This document shows positions 32,479 through 40,576 of a stretch of DNA of 64,000 bases, piece by piece. Under the pieces are notes generated by a model. It worked only from the letters and a program-made list of their open reading frames with translations. It had not been told where the DNA came from and made no database searches. The position numbers and the translations under genes were made by a program. Each line of letters begins with the position of its first letter. Position 1 is the stretch's first letter. Location of the stretch: NCBI GenBank assembly GCA_050480705.1, contig JBJHAX010000002.1, positions 62,001-126,000 on the forward strand, given 5' to 3'. This DNA is from JBJHAX01 sp050480705 (GTDB taxonomy: Bacteria; Actinomycetota; Nitriliruptoria; Nitriliruptorales; Nitriliruptoraceae).

Positions 32479-33468
32479 TCAGTAGGGGATCGACGCGTAC
32501 TCGCGCAACTTCGCGAGCCGGTGGCGCGCCCGGATCAGGCGCACCGTCCCCGACTTCGAGCGCATCACGAGCGACTCGGTGGTTGCGCCGTGACGGTCGA
32601 ACGCCACGCCGCGCAGCAGCTGGCTCGGGGTCACACCGGTGCACGCGAAGAAGCAGTCGTCCGCGCTGACGAGGTCGTCGAGGTCGAGCACCGCATCCAG
32701 GTCGTAGCCGGCATCGAGTGCCCGGTCGCGTTCGTCATCGTTTCGTGGCCACAACCTGCCGAGCATGCGGCCACCGATCGCCTTGACCGCGCAGGCGGTG
32801 ATCACGCCCTCCGGGGTGCCGCCGATGCCGTAGAGCAGGTCGACCTGCGGACGCTCGTCCCATGCGGCGAGCAGCCCGCCAGCGACGTCGCCGTCGGTGA
32901 TCAGGGTCAGCCGGGCCCCGACGTCGCGGATCTGCCGCTTGGCCTCGTCGTGGCGTTCACGGTCGAGCATGACAACGGTGAGGTCACGCACCTCTTTGCC
33001 GGTCGCGGCCGCGACGGCTGCCAGGTTGTCGGCGAGCGGCCGTTCGAGATCGATCGCGTCGGCCGCCTCGGGTCCGACGACGAGCTTCTCCATGTACACG
33101 CACGGACCGGGGTCGAACATCGTGCCGTGGGGGGCGGCGGCGAGCACGGCGAGCGCGCCCGGGCGGCCTTCGGCGAGCAGCCGGGTGCCTTCCACCGGAT
33201 CGACGGCCAGGTCCACCTTCGGCGGGTTGCCGGTGCCGACGTGCTCGCCGTTGAACAGCATCGGGGCCTCGTCCTTCTCCCCTTCCCCGATGACGACGGT
33301 GCCGGCCATCTCGACGGTGTCGAGGACCTGGCGCATAGCGTCGACGGCGGCCTGGTCCCCTGACTCCTTGTCGCCGCGTCCCTGCCAGCGGGCGGCCGAC
33401 AGCGCCGCGGCTTCGGTGACCCGCACGATCTCGATCGCGAGGTTGCGGTCCGGCTTCTCGGCGTTCAC
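32479..33468 (-). CDS. glpX: class II fructose-1,6-bisphosphatase
   Basis: A 329-residue gluconeogenic enzyme. Metal and substrate motifs are WQGRGDKESGD, IGEGEKDEAPMLFNGE, AVDPVEGT and TDGDVAGG, with YGIGGTPEGVI in the C-terminal half. Class II (GlpX) is the only FBPase in many actinobacteria. GTG start. Downstream nth is nearly contiguous. Confidence 0.96.
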   Translation of the reverse strand: MNAEKPDRNLAIEIVRVTEAAALSAARWQGRGDKESGDQAAVDAMRQVLDTVEMAGTVVIGEGEKDEAPMLFNGEHVGTGNPPKVDLAVDPVEGTRLLAEGRPGALAVLAAAPHGTMFDPGPCVYMEKLVVGPEAADAIDLERPLADNLAAVAAATGKEVRDLTVVMLDRERHDEAKRQIRDVGARLTLITDGDVAGGLLAAWDERPQVDLLYGIGGTPEGVITACAVKAIGGRMLGRLWPRNDDERDRALDAGYDLDAVLDLDDLVSADDCFFACTGVTPSQLLRGVAFDRHGATTESLVMRSKSGTVRLIRARHRLAKLREYASIPY

Positions 33469-33607
33469 GCGTCACTCCTTGCGCTTTCGCGTCGTGGCTG
33501 GTCCCGGTGCGACGGGCTCGACAGCCGTGGCCGGCGACAGGCCGACGTGGGGCACACCGACGTCGCACTGCGGCACCCCGTGCGGGCCACGGATCGTAGT
33601 GGGCGCG

Positions 33608-34939
33608 TCAGAGAAGGGTCGCGGCCTGCTCTGCGAGCGGGCTGCGCACCCCCTTGGACAAGGTGACGTGCCCGAACAGCGGGCTGCCCCGGAACTTGCC
33701 GATGAGCGCCGCCATGCCGCCGAACGGCGAGATGTAGGGGTTGTCGACCTGCCCGAGGTCGCCGCAGAACACCACCTTGGATCCTGCCCCCATCCGGGTC
33801 AGCACCACTTTGAGCGCGGAGAGCTCGATGTTCTGGGCTTCGTCGACGACCACGAGTTCGTCGGTGATCGACCGTCCCCGCAGGTAGGTGATGGCAGCGA
33901 GTTCGAGCTGACCGCGCTCGGTCATCGCCTCGACGTTCTGCTGCACCTGCCGGTGGTCGCGCGGGCCGCGCGTGTCGTCGCCGCGCAGCAACGCGTACAG
34001 GTTGTCGTGCACCGCGGCCATCCACGGCGCGAGCTTCTCGTCGAGGTCGCCGGGCAGGTAGCCGACCTCTTGGCGTCCGACGGCCACCAGCGGCCGGTAC
34101 ACCGCCAGGCGCCGGTACACGCCGGCGTGCAGGACCTGTTCGAGGCCGGCGGCTAGTGCGAGGAAGGTCTTGCCGGTGCCGGCCATCCCCATCAGCGACA
34201 CGCAGGTCACGTCCGGGTCGAGCAGCAGGTCGATCGCGAAGGTCTGGCGCACGTCACGCGGCGACATGCCGTAGACGCTGCGGTCGCCGCCGACGCGCTG
34301 CACGGTGACGCTGCCCCGGTCGTTGACGTCGACGACACGCGCGAGCCCGGATCTCGATCCGCTGGCGCGCAGCACGAGGCAGGCGTTGACCCACAGGTCG
34401 TCGGCCTGGCCGGCGTCGAGCCACAGCTTGCCGTCACGGTGCAGCGTGTCGAGCGTGTCGTCGTCGACGTCGAGTTCGACGATGCCGCTGGGGTGTTCTT
34501 CGGCGCGCGCCGTGTCGGCCCGATAGTCCTCGACGGCCACACCGAGCTGGCTGCCTTTGATGCGCAGCGCCGCGTCCTTGGTGACCAGCGTCGCATCCAG
34601 CCCCATGGCGACCGCGAGGATGCGGTGGTCAGGGGTCGACGCATCGAGGTAGGCGGGCAGGGAAACGTCGACGTGGTTCGACTCGACACGCAGGGTCCCG
34701 CCCGAAGGCAGCGGCGCGGGCTGCTGCAGGCCGCCGCTGGCGACACGCAGCTCCTCGATGGTGCGCAGCGCCACCCGCGCGTTGCGTCCGACGTCGTCGA
34801 GCAGGGTCTTCTTGCGGTCGAGTTCTTCGACGACGACGAGGGGGACGACGACGTCGTGCTCGTCGAAGCGGTGCGGCGCGGCCGGGTCGGCAAGCAGCAC
34901 GCAGGTGTCGAGTACGAAGGTGGTCCGGCCCGCGGTCAC
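33608..34939 (-). CDS. phoH2: PIN domain - PhoH ATPase fusion (PhoH2 type)
   Basis: A 443-residue protein. The N-terminal PIN-type ribonuclease domain (about 1-130) has FVLDTCVLLADP and later DATLVTKDAALR acidic residues; the C-terminal PhoH ATPase domain has Walker A MGMAGTGKTFLALA and Walker B VVDEAQN. PhoH2 proteins of mycobacteria are sequence-specific RNA unwinding and cleaving enzymes. There is no small upstream partner ORF with a clear ribosome site, although mycobacterial phoH2 is often preceded by phoAT. GTG start at 34939. Confidence 0.93.
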   Translation of the reverse strand: MTAGRTTFVLDTCVLLADPAAPHRFDEHDVVVPLVVVEELDRKKTLLDDVGRNARVALRTIEELRVASGGLQQPAPLPSGGTLRVESNHVDVSLPAYLDASTPDHRILAVAMGLDATLVTKDAALRIKGSQLGVAVEDYRADTARAEEHPSGIVELDVDDDTLDTLHRDGKLWLDAGQADDLWVNACLVLRASGSRSGLARVVDVNDRGSVTVQRVGGDRSVYGMSPRDVRQTFAIDLLLDPDVTCVSLMGMAGTGKTFLALAAGLEQVLHAGVYRRLAVYRPLVAVGRQEVGYLPGDLDEKLAPWMAAVHDNLYALLRGDDTRGPRDHRQVQQNVEAMTERGQLELAAITYLRGRSITDELVVVDEAQNIELSALKVVLTRMGAGSKVVFCGDLGQVDNPYISPFGGMAALIGKFRGSPLFGHVTLSKGVRSPLAEQAATLL

Positions 34940-35035
34940 GGCATCGACGTCCTCGGCTGCGGCGTCGCCGACGCTACACCCGGCGTGGCGCCCGGCCACG
35001 CAACCTCGACGGCGCAACGACGGCGCAGTTTCGCG

Positions 35036-35815
35036 TCAGCGACCGAACCTGCGCGTTCGGCGCTGGTAGTCGCGCAACGCGCGCAGGAAGTCGACCCGCC
35101 GGAACTCGGGCCAGTAGGCGTCGCAGAAGTAGAACTCGCTGTGCGCCGACTGCCACAGCAGGAAACCCGAAAGTCGGACCTCACCGGACGTGCGGATGAT
35201 CAGGTCCGGGTCGGGCATCCCGTTGGTGTACAGATGTCCGCCGATGTCCTCGGGGCTGAGCGTCGCCGCGAGCTCCTCCAGCGACGCTCCCTCTGCGGCG
35301 CGCTCGGCCAGCAGGCTGCGCAATGCGTCGGTGATCTCTTGGCGGCCGCCGTAGCCCACGGCGACCTGCACGTGCAGGCGGTCGTGGTGCGCGGTGCGTT
35401 TCTCGGCGTCGGCCAGGCAGGCCCGGGTGGCCTCGGGCAGCAGTTCGAGCGCACCGACCGCACTGACTTTCAGGCCGCGCTCGGTCGCGTCGTCACGCGA
35501 CGCCATGCGGGCCACGGTGTCCTCGATGATCTCGAGCAGCCGGGCGATCTCGACATCGTCACGATCGAGGTTCTCGGTCGACAGCAGCCACAGGGTCACG
35601 TACGGGATCTCGAGTTCGAGACACCAGTCGAGGAACGGGTCGATGCGCCGAGCGCCTGCTGCATGCCCCTCCGAGACGGTTCCGAGGCCGCGCTCGGCCG
35701 CATACCGGCGGTTGCCGTCGATGATCACGCCCACGTGACGCGGCAGCGGCCCGTCGGCGAGCTCGTCGGCCAGCCGCCGTTCGTAGAACCGATACGCCAG
35801 GTCGCGAACACCCAT
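35036..35815 (-). CDS. uppS: cis-prenyl (Z-isoprenyl) diphosphate synthase, UppS family
   Basis: A 259-residue enzyme of the undecaprenyl diphosphate synthase family. Signature segments: HVGVIIDGNRRYAAERG (catalytic Asp; Tyr in place of the common Trp), LWLLSTENLDR, and the C-terminal RTSGEVRLSGFLLWQSAHSE with YWPEF. It builds polyprenyl carriers or a short Z-farnesyl diphosphate as in mycobacterial Rv1086; chain length cannot be read from sequence. ATG start without a strong ribosome site. Divergent from greA. Confidence 0.93.
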   Translation of the reverse strand: MGVRDLAYRFYERRLADELADGPLPRHVGVIIDGNRRYAAERGLGTVSEGHAAGARRIDPFLDWCLELEIPYVTLWLLSTENLDRDDVEIARLLEIIEDTVARMASRDDATERGLKVSAVGALELLPEATRACLADAEKRTAHHDRLHVQVAVGYGGRQEITDALRSLLAERAAEGASLEELAATLSPEDIGGHLYTNGMPDPDLIIRTSGEVRLSGFLLWQSAHSEFYFCDAYWPEFRRVDFLRALRDYQRRTRRFGR

Positions 35816-35906
35816 GCCGAGCGATGCTAGTGCAGCACGCCAGCGCGTTTGCCGGCCGGGGCCTCGCCGCACGCCTGGCGGTGCGGTAGCCTCGCTGTTC
35901 GAGACA

Positions 35907-35934
35907 CGCCCGGGATGCACTCACGTCCCGGGCG
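35907..35934 (+). promoter_or_regulatory. terminator-like hairpin in the greA leader
   Basis: CGCCCGGGA (35907-35915) pairs perfectly with TCCCGGGCG (35926-35934) around a 10-base loop and is followed by TTCGTAGTT, modestly T-rich. A TAGCCT box at 35887-35892 places the transcription start shortly before the stem. The hairpin lies 43 bases upstream of greA's start, fitting an attenuator or early terminator in the 5' UTR. Confidence 0.55.
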
Positions 35935-35977
35935 TTCGTAGTTCACCGCACCGATTGGTGCCGAGGAGGTGGTTGCC

Positions 35978-36442
35978 GTGGCCGAGACCTGGTTGAGCCA
36001 GGAGGCCTTCGACCGGCTGCGTGACGAGCTCGAGACCCTCAAGACCGAAGGGCGCGAGCAGATGTCCGCGGAGATCGAGCGTGCCCGCGAGCACGGCGAC
36101 CTGCGCGAGAATGCCGAGTACCACGCCGCCAAGGATGAGCAGGGCAAGATGGAGGCGCGGATCCGCCAGCTCGAGCAGCTGCTCCGCGATGCGCGCATCG
36201 GCGAGCCCGCCGACACCGACACCGTGCGGCCGGGCCTCAAGGTCGTGCTCGTCGTGGACGGCGACGTGGAGACCTACCTCATCGGCAGCCGCGAAGATCA
36301 GCACGACGAGCTCGAGATCCTCTCGTCGGAGTCGCCCATGGGCACGGCGGTTCTGGGCGCGTCGGTGGGTGACGTCGTCACGTTCGAGACGCCGACGGGC
36401 GCCAAGCTCGATGTCGAGGTCCGCGAGATCTCCACCGCCTGA
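35978..36442 (+). CDS. greA: transcription elongation factor GreA
   Basis: A 154-residue protein with the N-terminal coiled coil (acidic tip around ARE HGDLRENAEY) and the C-terminal FKBP-like domain (GLKVVLVVDGDVETYLIGS, SPMGTAVLGASVGDVVTFETP). It rescues backtracked RNA polymerase by stimulating transcript cleavage. GTG 35978 is preferred over GTG 35969 because AGGAGG (35964-35969) lies eight bases upstream. Leader hairpin described separately. Confidence 0.96.
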   Translation: MAETWLSQEAFDRLRDELETLKTEGREQMSAEIERAREHGDLRENAEYHAAKDEQGKMEARIRQLEQLLRDARIGEPADTDTVRPGLKVVLVVDGDVETYLIGSREDQHDELEILSSESPMGTAVLGASVGDVVTFETPTGAKLDVEVREISTA

Positions 36443-36494
36443 ACACGCTCGCGTGCACCCGCTGCAGAGATGTGCGGCAGGCGTGCGATGACGC

Positions 36495-37388
36495 TCACGC
36501 GACCAGGATGAGGATCAGCGCACCGGCGGCGACCGCCCCGACCCCTGCCCACAGGCGCACCGGCGAAGTCGGCGCGGTTTCGGGTGCGAGCCAGCGTGCC
36601 AGCAGCACCACCGTCGCCGGTATCAGCTGCATCACCGACAGCACCACGGCGACCTCGGCGAGGTTGTAGGCGGTGAACAGCAGCCAGACGGCCAGCCCGA
36701 CCGTGACACCACCGGCGACGAGAAGACGACGGGTCTGGCCGGTGACCACCGGCCGCTGCCGTCGACGCGACGTGACCGCGAGCGCGATGCCGTAGACGAC
36801 GGCGCTGGTGGCCAGACCCACACTCGCGGCAAACACCGGTGACGGCAACCCTGCGAGACCACCGCGGATCAGCACGGGCGAGATCGACCAGCACCCTGCG
36901 GTGGCGAGCCCGAGCACGATCCCCGAGACGCGCCGGTCCTGGTCCCCACCGGAACTCGGGCGACTGAGCGCGACGAGCATGACCCCACCGGCCACGATGA
37001 GCACCGCGAGCAGATGCACGAGCGTGAAGGGTTCACCGAGCAGGGCCGCAGCGACCATGGCGCCGAAGACCGGAACCGTGCCGAGCAGCGTCCCGGTTCC
37101 CGACGGCCCGAGACGCTGCTGGCTCGCACCGAGCAGCGTCCATCCGAAGAAGAAATGGACCATCCCGGCCGCACCCGCTGACGCGAAGGCGCCCACAGGC
37201 GCATCACGGAGGCCGGACAGGTCGGTCGTGACGACACTGATGAGGCCGAGCGCCACCGCTGCGATCGACAGCAGCACGAACGTCGCGCGGTAGACGTCGA
37301 TGCCGCGCAACGTGCGGTGGAGCATGTGCTGGAACAGTGCGAAACCGAACGCGGCCAGCACCGCAGGAAGCACTCCGATCATCGGCAA
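36495..37388 (-). CDS. EamA/DMT-family transporter
   Basis: A 297-residue protein with ten membrane helices in two similar halves, the EamA drug/metabolite exporter layout. Substrate unknown. The start could be ATG 37388 or ATG 37382. It is divergent from the amidohydrolase gene, and the 260-bp gap between them contains the palindromic promoter-operator at 37568-37586. Confidence 0.85.
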   Translation of the reverse strand: MPMIGVLPAVLAAFGFALFQHMLHRTLRGIDVYRATFVLLSIAAVALGLISVVTTDLSGLRDAPVGAFASAGAAGMVHFFFGWTLLGASQQRLGPSGTGTLLGTVPVFGAMVAAALLGEPFTLVHLLAVLIVAGGVMLVALSRPSSGGDQDRRVSGIVLGLATAGCWSISPVLIRGGLAGLPSPVFAASVGLATSAVVYGIALAVTSRRRQRPVVTGQTRRLLVAGGVTVGLAVWLLFTAYNLAEVAVVLSVMQLIPATVVLLARWLAPETAPTSPVRLWAGVGAVAAGALILILVA

Positions 37389-37567
37389 CCCCGGCTCGTG
37401 CGCGCGCGACGGTCATGGACCGCGCGCCCGCAGTTGGAACGACGACACTGGCAGCCAAGGACCGGACACAGAGGCGAGCATCCACCTCGCCTCGAGCGCG
37501 TGGGCAGGCCCCGTGCCGCGCCGCGCGGCCGCGTGGATCGTCGAGCAGCAGCCTACTCGCGGCCCGC

Positions 37568-37586
37568 TAGGATCGACAATCGATTG
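37568..37586 (+). promoter_or_regulatory. -10 box with palindromic operator CAATCGATTG
   Basis: TAGGAT (37568-37573) fits an actinobacterial -10 box. Three bases later lies the 10-bp palindrome CAATCGATTG (37577-37586), directly on the predicted transcription start of the amidohydrolase gene (ATG 37649). The same palindrome, with CA also matching on one side (CAATCGATTGCA), occurs at 46437-46446. A repressor of the LacI or GntR type could bind here. Confidence 0.55.
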
Positions 37587-37648
37587 CAGCACCTGGCGTG
37601 CTGACGCCTCGTGCCTGGCGATCCGATGCCGTGACCCGGGAGCAGCCG

Positions 37649-38653
37649 ATGCGTGTCGTCGACGTCCACGCCCACATCGTTCCTGAACCGGTGATGACCC
37701 GGCTGCGGCGCGAAGGATCCGTCCACGGCGTGGACCTGCTGCGCGGCGACGGCAGCGAGCATCTCGTCGTCGCCGGCCACGCCCCCACACCGCCGGTCAT
37801 CGCACCGCTGGTCGACGTCGCCGCACGCCTGCAGGCGATGGACACCGCCGGGGTGGACGTCCAGCTGCTGTCGCCGTTCATCGACACGACGCTCCACGAA
37901 CTGCGCGGGTCGCACGCGACCTCGTACGCACGCTGGTTCAACGAATCGCTCGCCGAGGTCATCGCCGAGCATCCCGACCGGTTCCTCGGCCTCGCGAATG
38001 TGCCGCTGGGCGAACCCGAACGCGCCGCCGAGGAGTTGCGCCACGCGGTGGAGGCCATGGGGATGGTCGGCTGCGAGATCGCGACGACGGTGGCGGGGGT
38101 CGACCTGGACGATGCGGCCCTCGAACCGTTCTGGGCGACCGCAGCTGAACTCGGCTGTCTCGTGCTCCTGCATCCCATGAAGGCACTCGAGGGCCGCTCG
38201 GTGACACGCCACTTCCTCGACATCCTGGTGGGCAACCCCGCCGAGTCGACCGTCGCCGTCGGCCATCTCATCCTCTCCGGGGTGCTCGAACGCCATCCCG
38301 GGCTCACGGTGTGTGTCGTCCACGGAGGCGGGTTCCTGCCCTACCAGATCGGCCGCCTCGATCGCGGTTTCCGCGAGGTTCCTGAACTCGCCGGGGTCCA
38401 CCTGACGCGCGCACCCAGCGAATGGGCGCGCTCGCTGTACTACGACACGGTCGTGCACGCACCGGGCCCGTTGCGGCTGCTGGCCGACCTGGTCGGCTCC
38501 GAGCGCATCGTGGTGGGCACCGACTATCCCTTCCCGATGGGCGACCCCGACCCCGTCGCGACCGTGCGCGGCATCCCTGGCCTGTCAGACGACGACGTCG
38601 CCGCGGTGCTGTCGGGCAACGTCGAGCGGATCCTCGCCGGGATCCGGCGCTGA
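37649..38653 (+). CDS. amidohydrolase-2 family protein, ACMSD-like
   Basis: A 334-residue TIM-barrel metalloenzyme. Metal ligands visible: VDVHAHIVP (HxH), LLHPMKALEG (His), VVHGGGFLPYQIGRLDRG (His), and VGTDYPFPMG (Asp). Sequence resembles aminocarboxymuconate-semialdehyde decarboxylase and related decarboxylases or hydrolases of aromatic and heterocyclic breakdown; the substrate is not known. ATG 37649 has GGGAG six bases upstream. A LacI regulator and an oxidoreductase suggest a catabolic block. Confidence 0.85.
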   Translation: MRVVDVHAHIVPEPVMTRLRREGSVHGVDLLRGDGSEHLVVAGHAPTPPVIAPLVDVAARLQAMDTAGVDVQLLSPFIDTTLHELRGSHATSYARWFNESLAEVIAEHPDRFLGLANVPLGEPERAAEELRHAVEAMGMVGCEIATTVAGVDLDDAALEPFWATAAELGCLVLLHPMKALEGRSVTRHFLDILVGNPAESTVAVGHLILSGVLERHPGLTVCVVHGGGFLPYQIGRLDRGFREVPELAGVHLTRAPSEWARSLYYDTVVHAPGPLRLLADLVGSERIVVGTDYPFPMGDPDPVATVRGIPGLSDDDVAAVLSGNVERILAGIRR

Positions 38654-38675
38654 GCGGACCACGAGCGCCGGGCGC

Positions 38676-39461
38676 TCAGCCGAGCAGACCCGAGACCCCG
38701 TCATAGAGCAGCTTGAGGGCGGACAGACCGATCAGCACGATCAGCCAGAGGTCGAACGTACGCGCGCTCAGTCGTGACGACATGCGCGCACCGAGCGGCA
38801 GCAAGGTCATGATCGGCACGAGCGCGATGGCGCTCTCGACGAGCCGGTTCACGTCGTACAACCCGATACGCGCGAGGGTGACGACCTGCGCGACGGCGAA
38901 GACCTGGAACAGGGTGACGAGCGAGAAGATGAACGCCTGGCGTTCGAGCCGGTAGCCGTGCATGTAGGCGGTCACGACCGGCCCGGAGATGCCGGTCGCA
39001 CCCTGGAGCACGCCTGCGCCGAATCCGAGCGGCGGCGCGGTCCACCGTGTGAGGCGTGCCGGCAGATGCACGTCGAGCGGGCTGAGGAACATGGCGATGT
39101 AGAGCCCGACCGCGAACGCGAGGATGAGCGCGAGCACCGACGCGTCGAGCCGATCCAGGCCGACCGTGCCGATGACGGCACCGACGACACCGGTGACGAT
39201 CAGCACCGGCAGGTCGCGTGTCTTGCTCGCATAGGCGCGGTGACGCCACATCAGCCACGAGTTCGTGACCACGCCCGGGATCGCCATGATCACCACGGCG
39301 CGCTCGACACCGAGAAAGATCGCCATGACGGGAATGGCGATCTGGGGCAGTCCGGTCCCGGTCACACCCTTGACGAACGATCCGAAGCTGATCGCGACGA
39401 GGATCACCGCGAGTTCGAAGACCAGACGGGACGTCTCGGGTGGGACCCCCACCGATTCCAC
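38676..39461 (-). CDS. TauE/SafE (TSUP) family permease
   Basis: A 261-residue protein with about eight membrane helices. The TSUP signature near the N terminus is SFGSFVKGVTGTGLPQIAIP, and GAGVLQGATGISGPVV is repeated in the second half. The family exports sulfite, sulfoacetate or organic acids. GTG 39461 has GGAGG five bases upstream. Divergent from the LacI gene. Confidence 0.85.
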   Translation of the reverse strand: MESVGVPPETSRLVFELAVILVAISFGSFVKGVTGTGLPQIAIPVMAIFLGVERAVVIMAIPGVVTNSWLMWRHRAYASKTRDLPVLIVTGVVGAVIGTVGLDRLDASVLALILAFAVGLYIAMFLSPLDVHLPARLTRWTAPPLGFGAGVLQGATGISGPVVTAYMHGYRLERQAFIFSLVTLFQVFAVAQVVTLARIGLYDVNRLVESAIALVPIMTLLPLGARMSSRLSARTFDLWLIVLIGLSALKLLYDGVSGLLG

Positions 39462-39522
39462 GCGCGCGCCTCCGATCCGGGCGCACGCGCCCGCGACGAC
39501 TTCGAGCCTAGGCTTGCACACC

Positions 39523-40554
39523 ATGGAGAAGCCAACGATGTCCGATGTCGCACGCCACGCGGGCGTGGACGTCTCGACCGTGTCGCGCGCGCTCAACGAC
39601 CGCACGGCCACGATGCTGCGCCCCGAGACGGTCGAACGGGTCCTCGCCTCGGTGGCGACGCTCGGCTACCAGCCGAACGCGATCGCGCGGGGGCTTCGCA
39701 CACAACGCTCGCAGACCGTCGGGATGCTGGTTCCCGACATCACCAACCCGTTCTTTCCGCCGATCGTGCGCGGCCTGGGCGACGAGCTGGTGCGCCACGG
39801 CTACACGCTGATCATCTCCAACACCGACAACGAGCCGGAGCGTGAAGCGTCCGATCTCGCCGGGTTGTTGTCGCGGCAGGTCGACGGGATGGTGATCGCC
39901 ACCTCCCACGTGGGGGCGGCCCACACTTCTGAGCGTCTTGCGGCGCTGCCGGTGGTGCTGGTCAACCGGCGCGATGACGACCCCACGGCGCCGTTCGTCG
40001 TTCCCGACGACGAGGTGGGGGTGCGCGCGGTCGTGGACCACCTCGTGGGCCTCGGCCACCGCAGCATCGGCCACCTCGCCGGGCCCCAGGACACCTCGAC
40101 GGGACGGGCGCGCCTCGCCGCCTTCCAGCGTGCAATCGAGGACGCGGGCGTCGACAGCGCCGGGGTCGAGGCCACCAGGATCTTCGACATCGACGCCGGC
40201 CAGGCCGCCTGCACCCGCCTGCTCGACGGCGCCGGCGCGATGACGGCGATCGTCGCGGCCAACGACCTGCTGGCGGTCGGCGCTCTGCGGGCGCTGCGCG
40301 AACGCGGGATCGCCGTGCCTGGCGGGATGTCGGTGGTCGGCTACAACGACATGCCGCTGGTCGACCTGCTCGACCCGCCACTGACGACCGTGCGGGTGCC
40401 GCAGTACGAGATGGGCCAGACCGCGGCCCGCATCATGCTCACCCTGCTCGCCGACCGTCGTGACGACGCTCCCCCGGACGTCGCGACCGACGCACGGCAG
40501 GTGACGCTCGAGCCACGGCTCGTCGTGCGCGGCTCGACGGCGCCCCCGGGCTGA
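39523..40554 (+). CDS. LacI-family transcriptional regulator
   Basis: A 343-residue regulator: HTH at the N terminus (TMSDVARHAGVDVSTVSRALN, about 5-25), hinge helix ALRTQRSQ region (YQPNAIARGLRTQRS) and a periplasmic-binding-like sensor domain (VGMLVPDITNPFFPPIVRGL). A TAGGCT box lies at 39509-39514, eight bases before ATG 39523, so the message may be leaderless; ATG 39538 with GGAGAAG ahead is an alternative. It sits between the two genes carrying CAATCGATTG operators and is a candidate for their regulator (inference). Confidence 0.9.
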   Translation: MEKPTMSDVARHAGVDVSTVSRALNDRTATMLRPETVERVLASVATLGYQPNAIARGLRTQRSQTVGMLVPDITNPFFPPIVRGLGDELVRHGYTLIISNTDNEPEREASDLAGLLSRQVDGMVIATSHVGAAHTSERLAALPVVLVNRRDDDPTAPFVVPDDEVGVRAVVDHLVGLGHRSIGHLAGPQDTSTGRARLAAFQRAIEDAGVDSAGVEATRIFDIDAGQAACTRLLDGAGAMTAIVAANDLLAVGALRALRERGIAVPGGMSVVGYNDMPLVDLLDPPLTTVRVPQYEMGQTAARIMLTLLADRRDDAPPDVATDARQVTLEPRLVVRGSTAPPG

Positions 40555-40576
40555 CTGCTCACCTCGGGGGGTGTCG

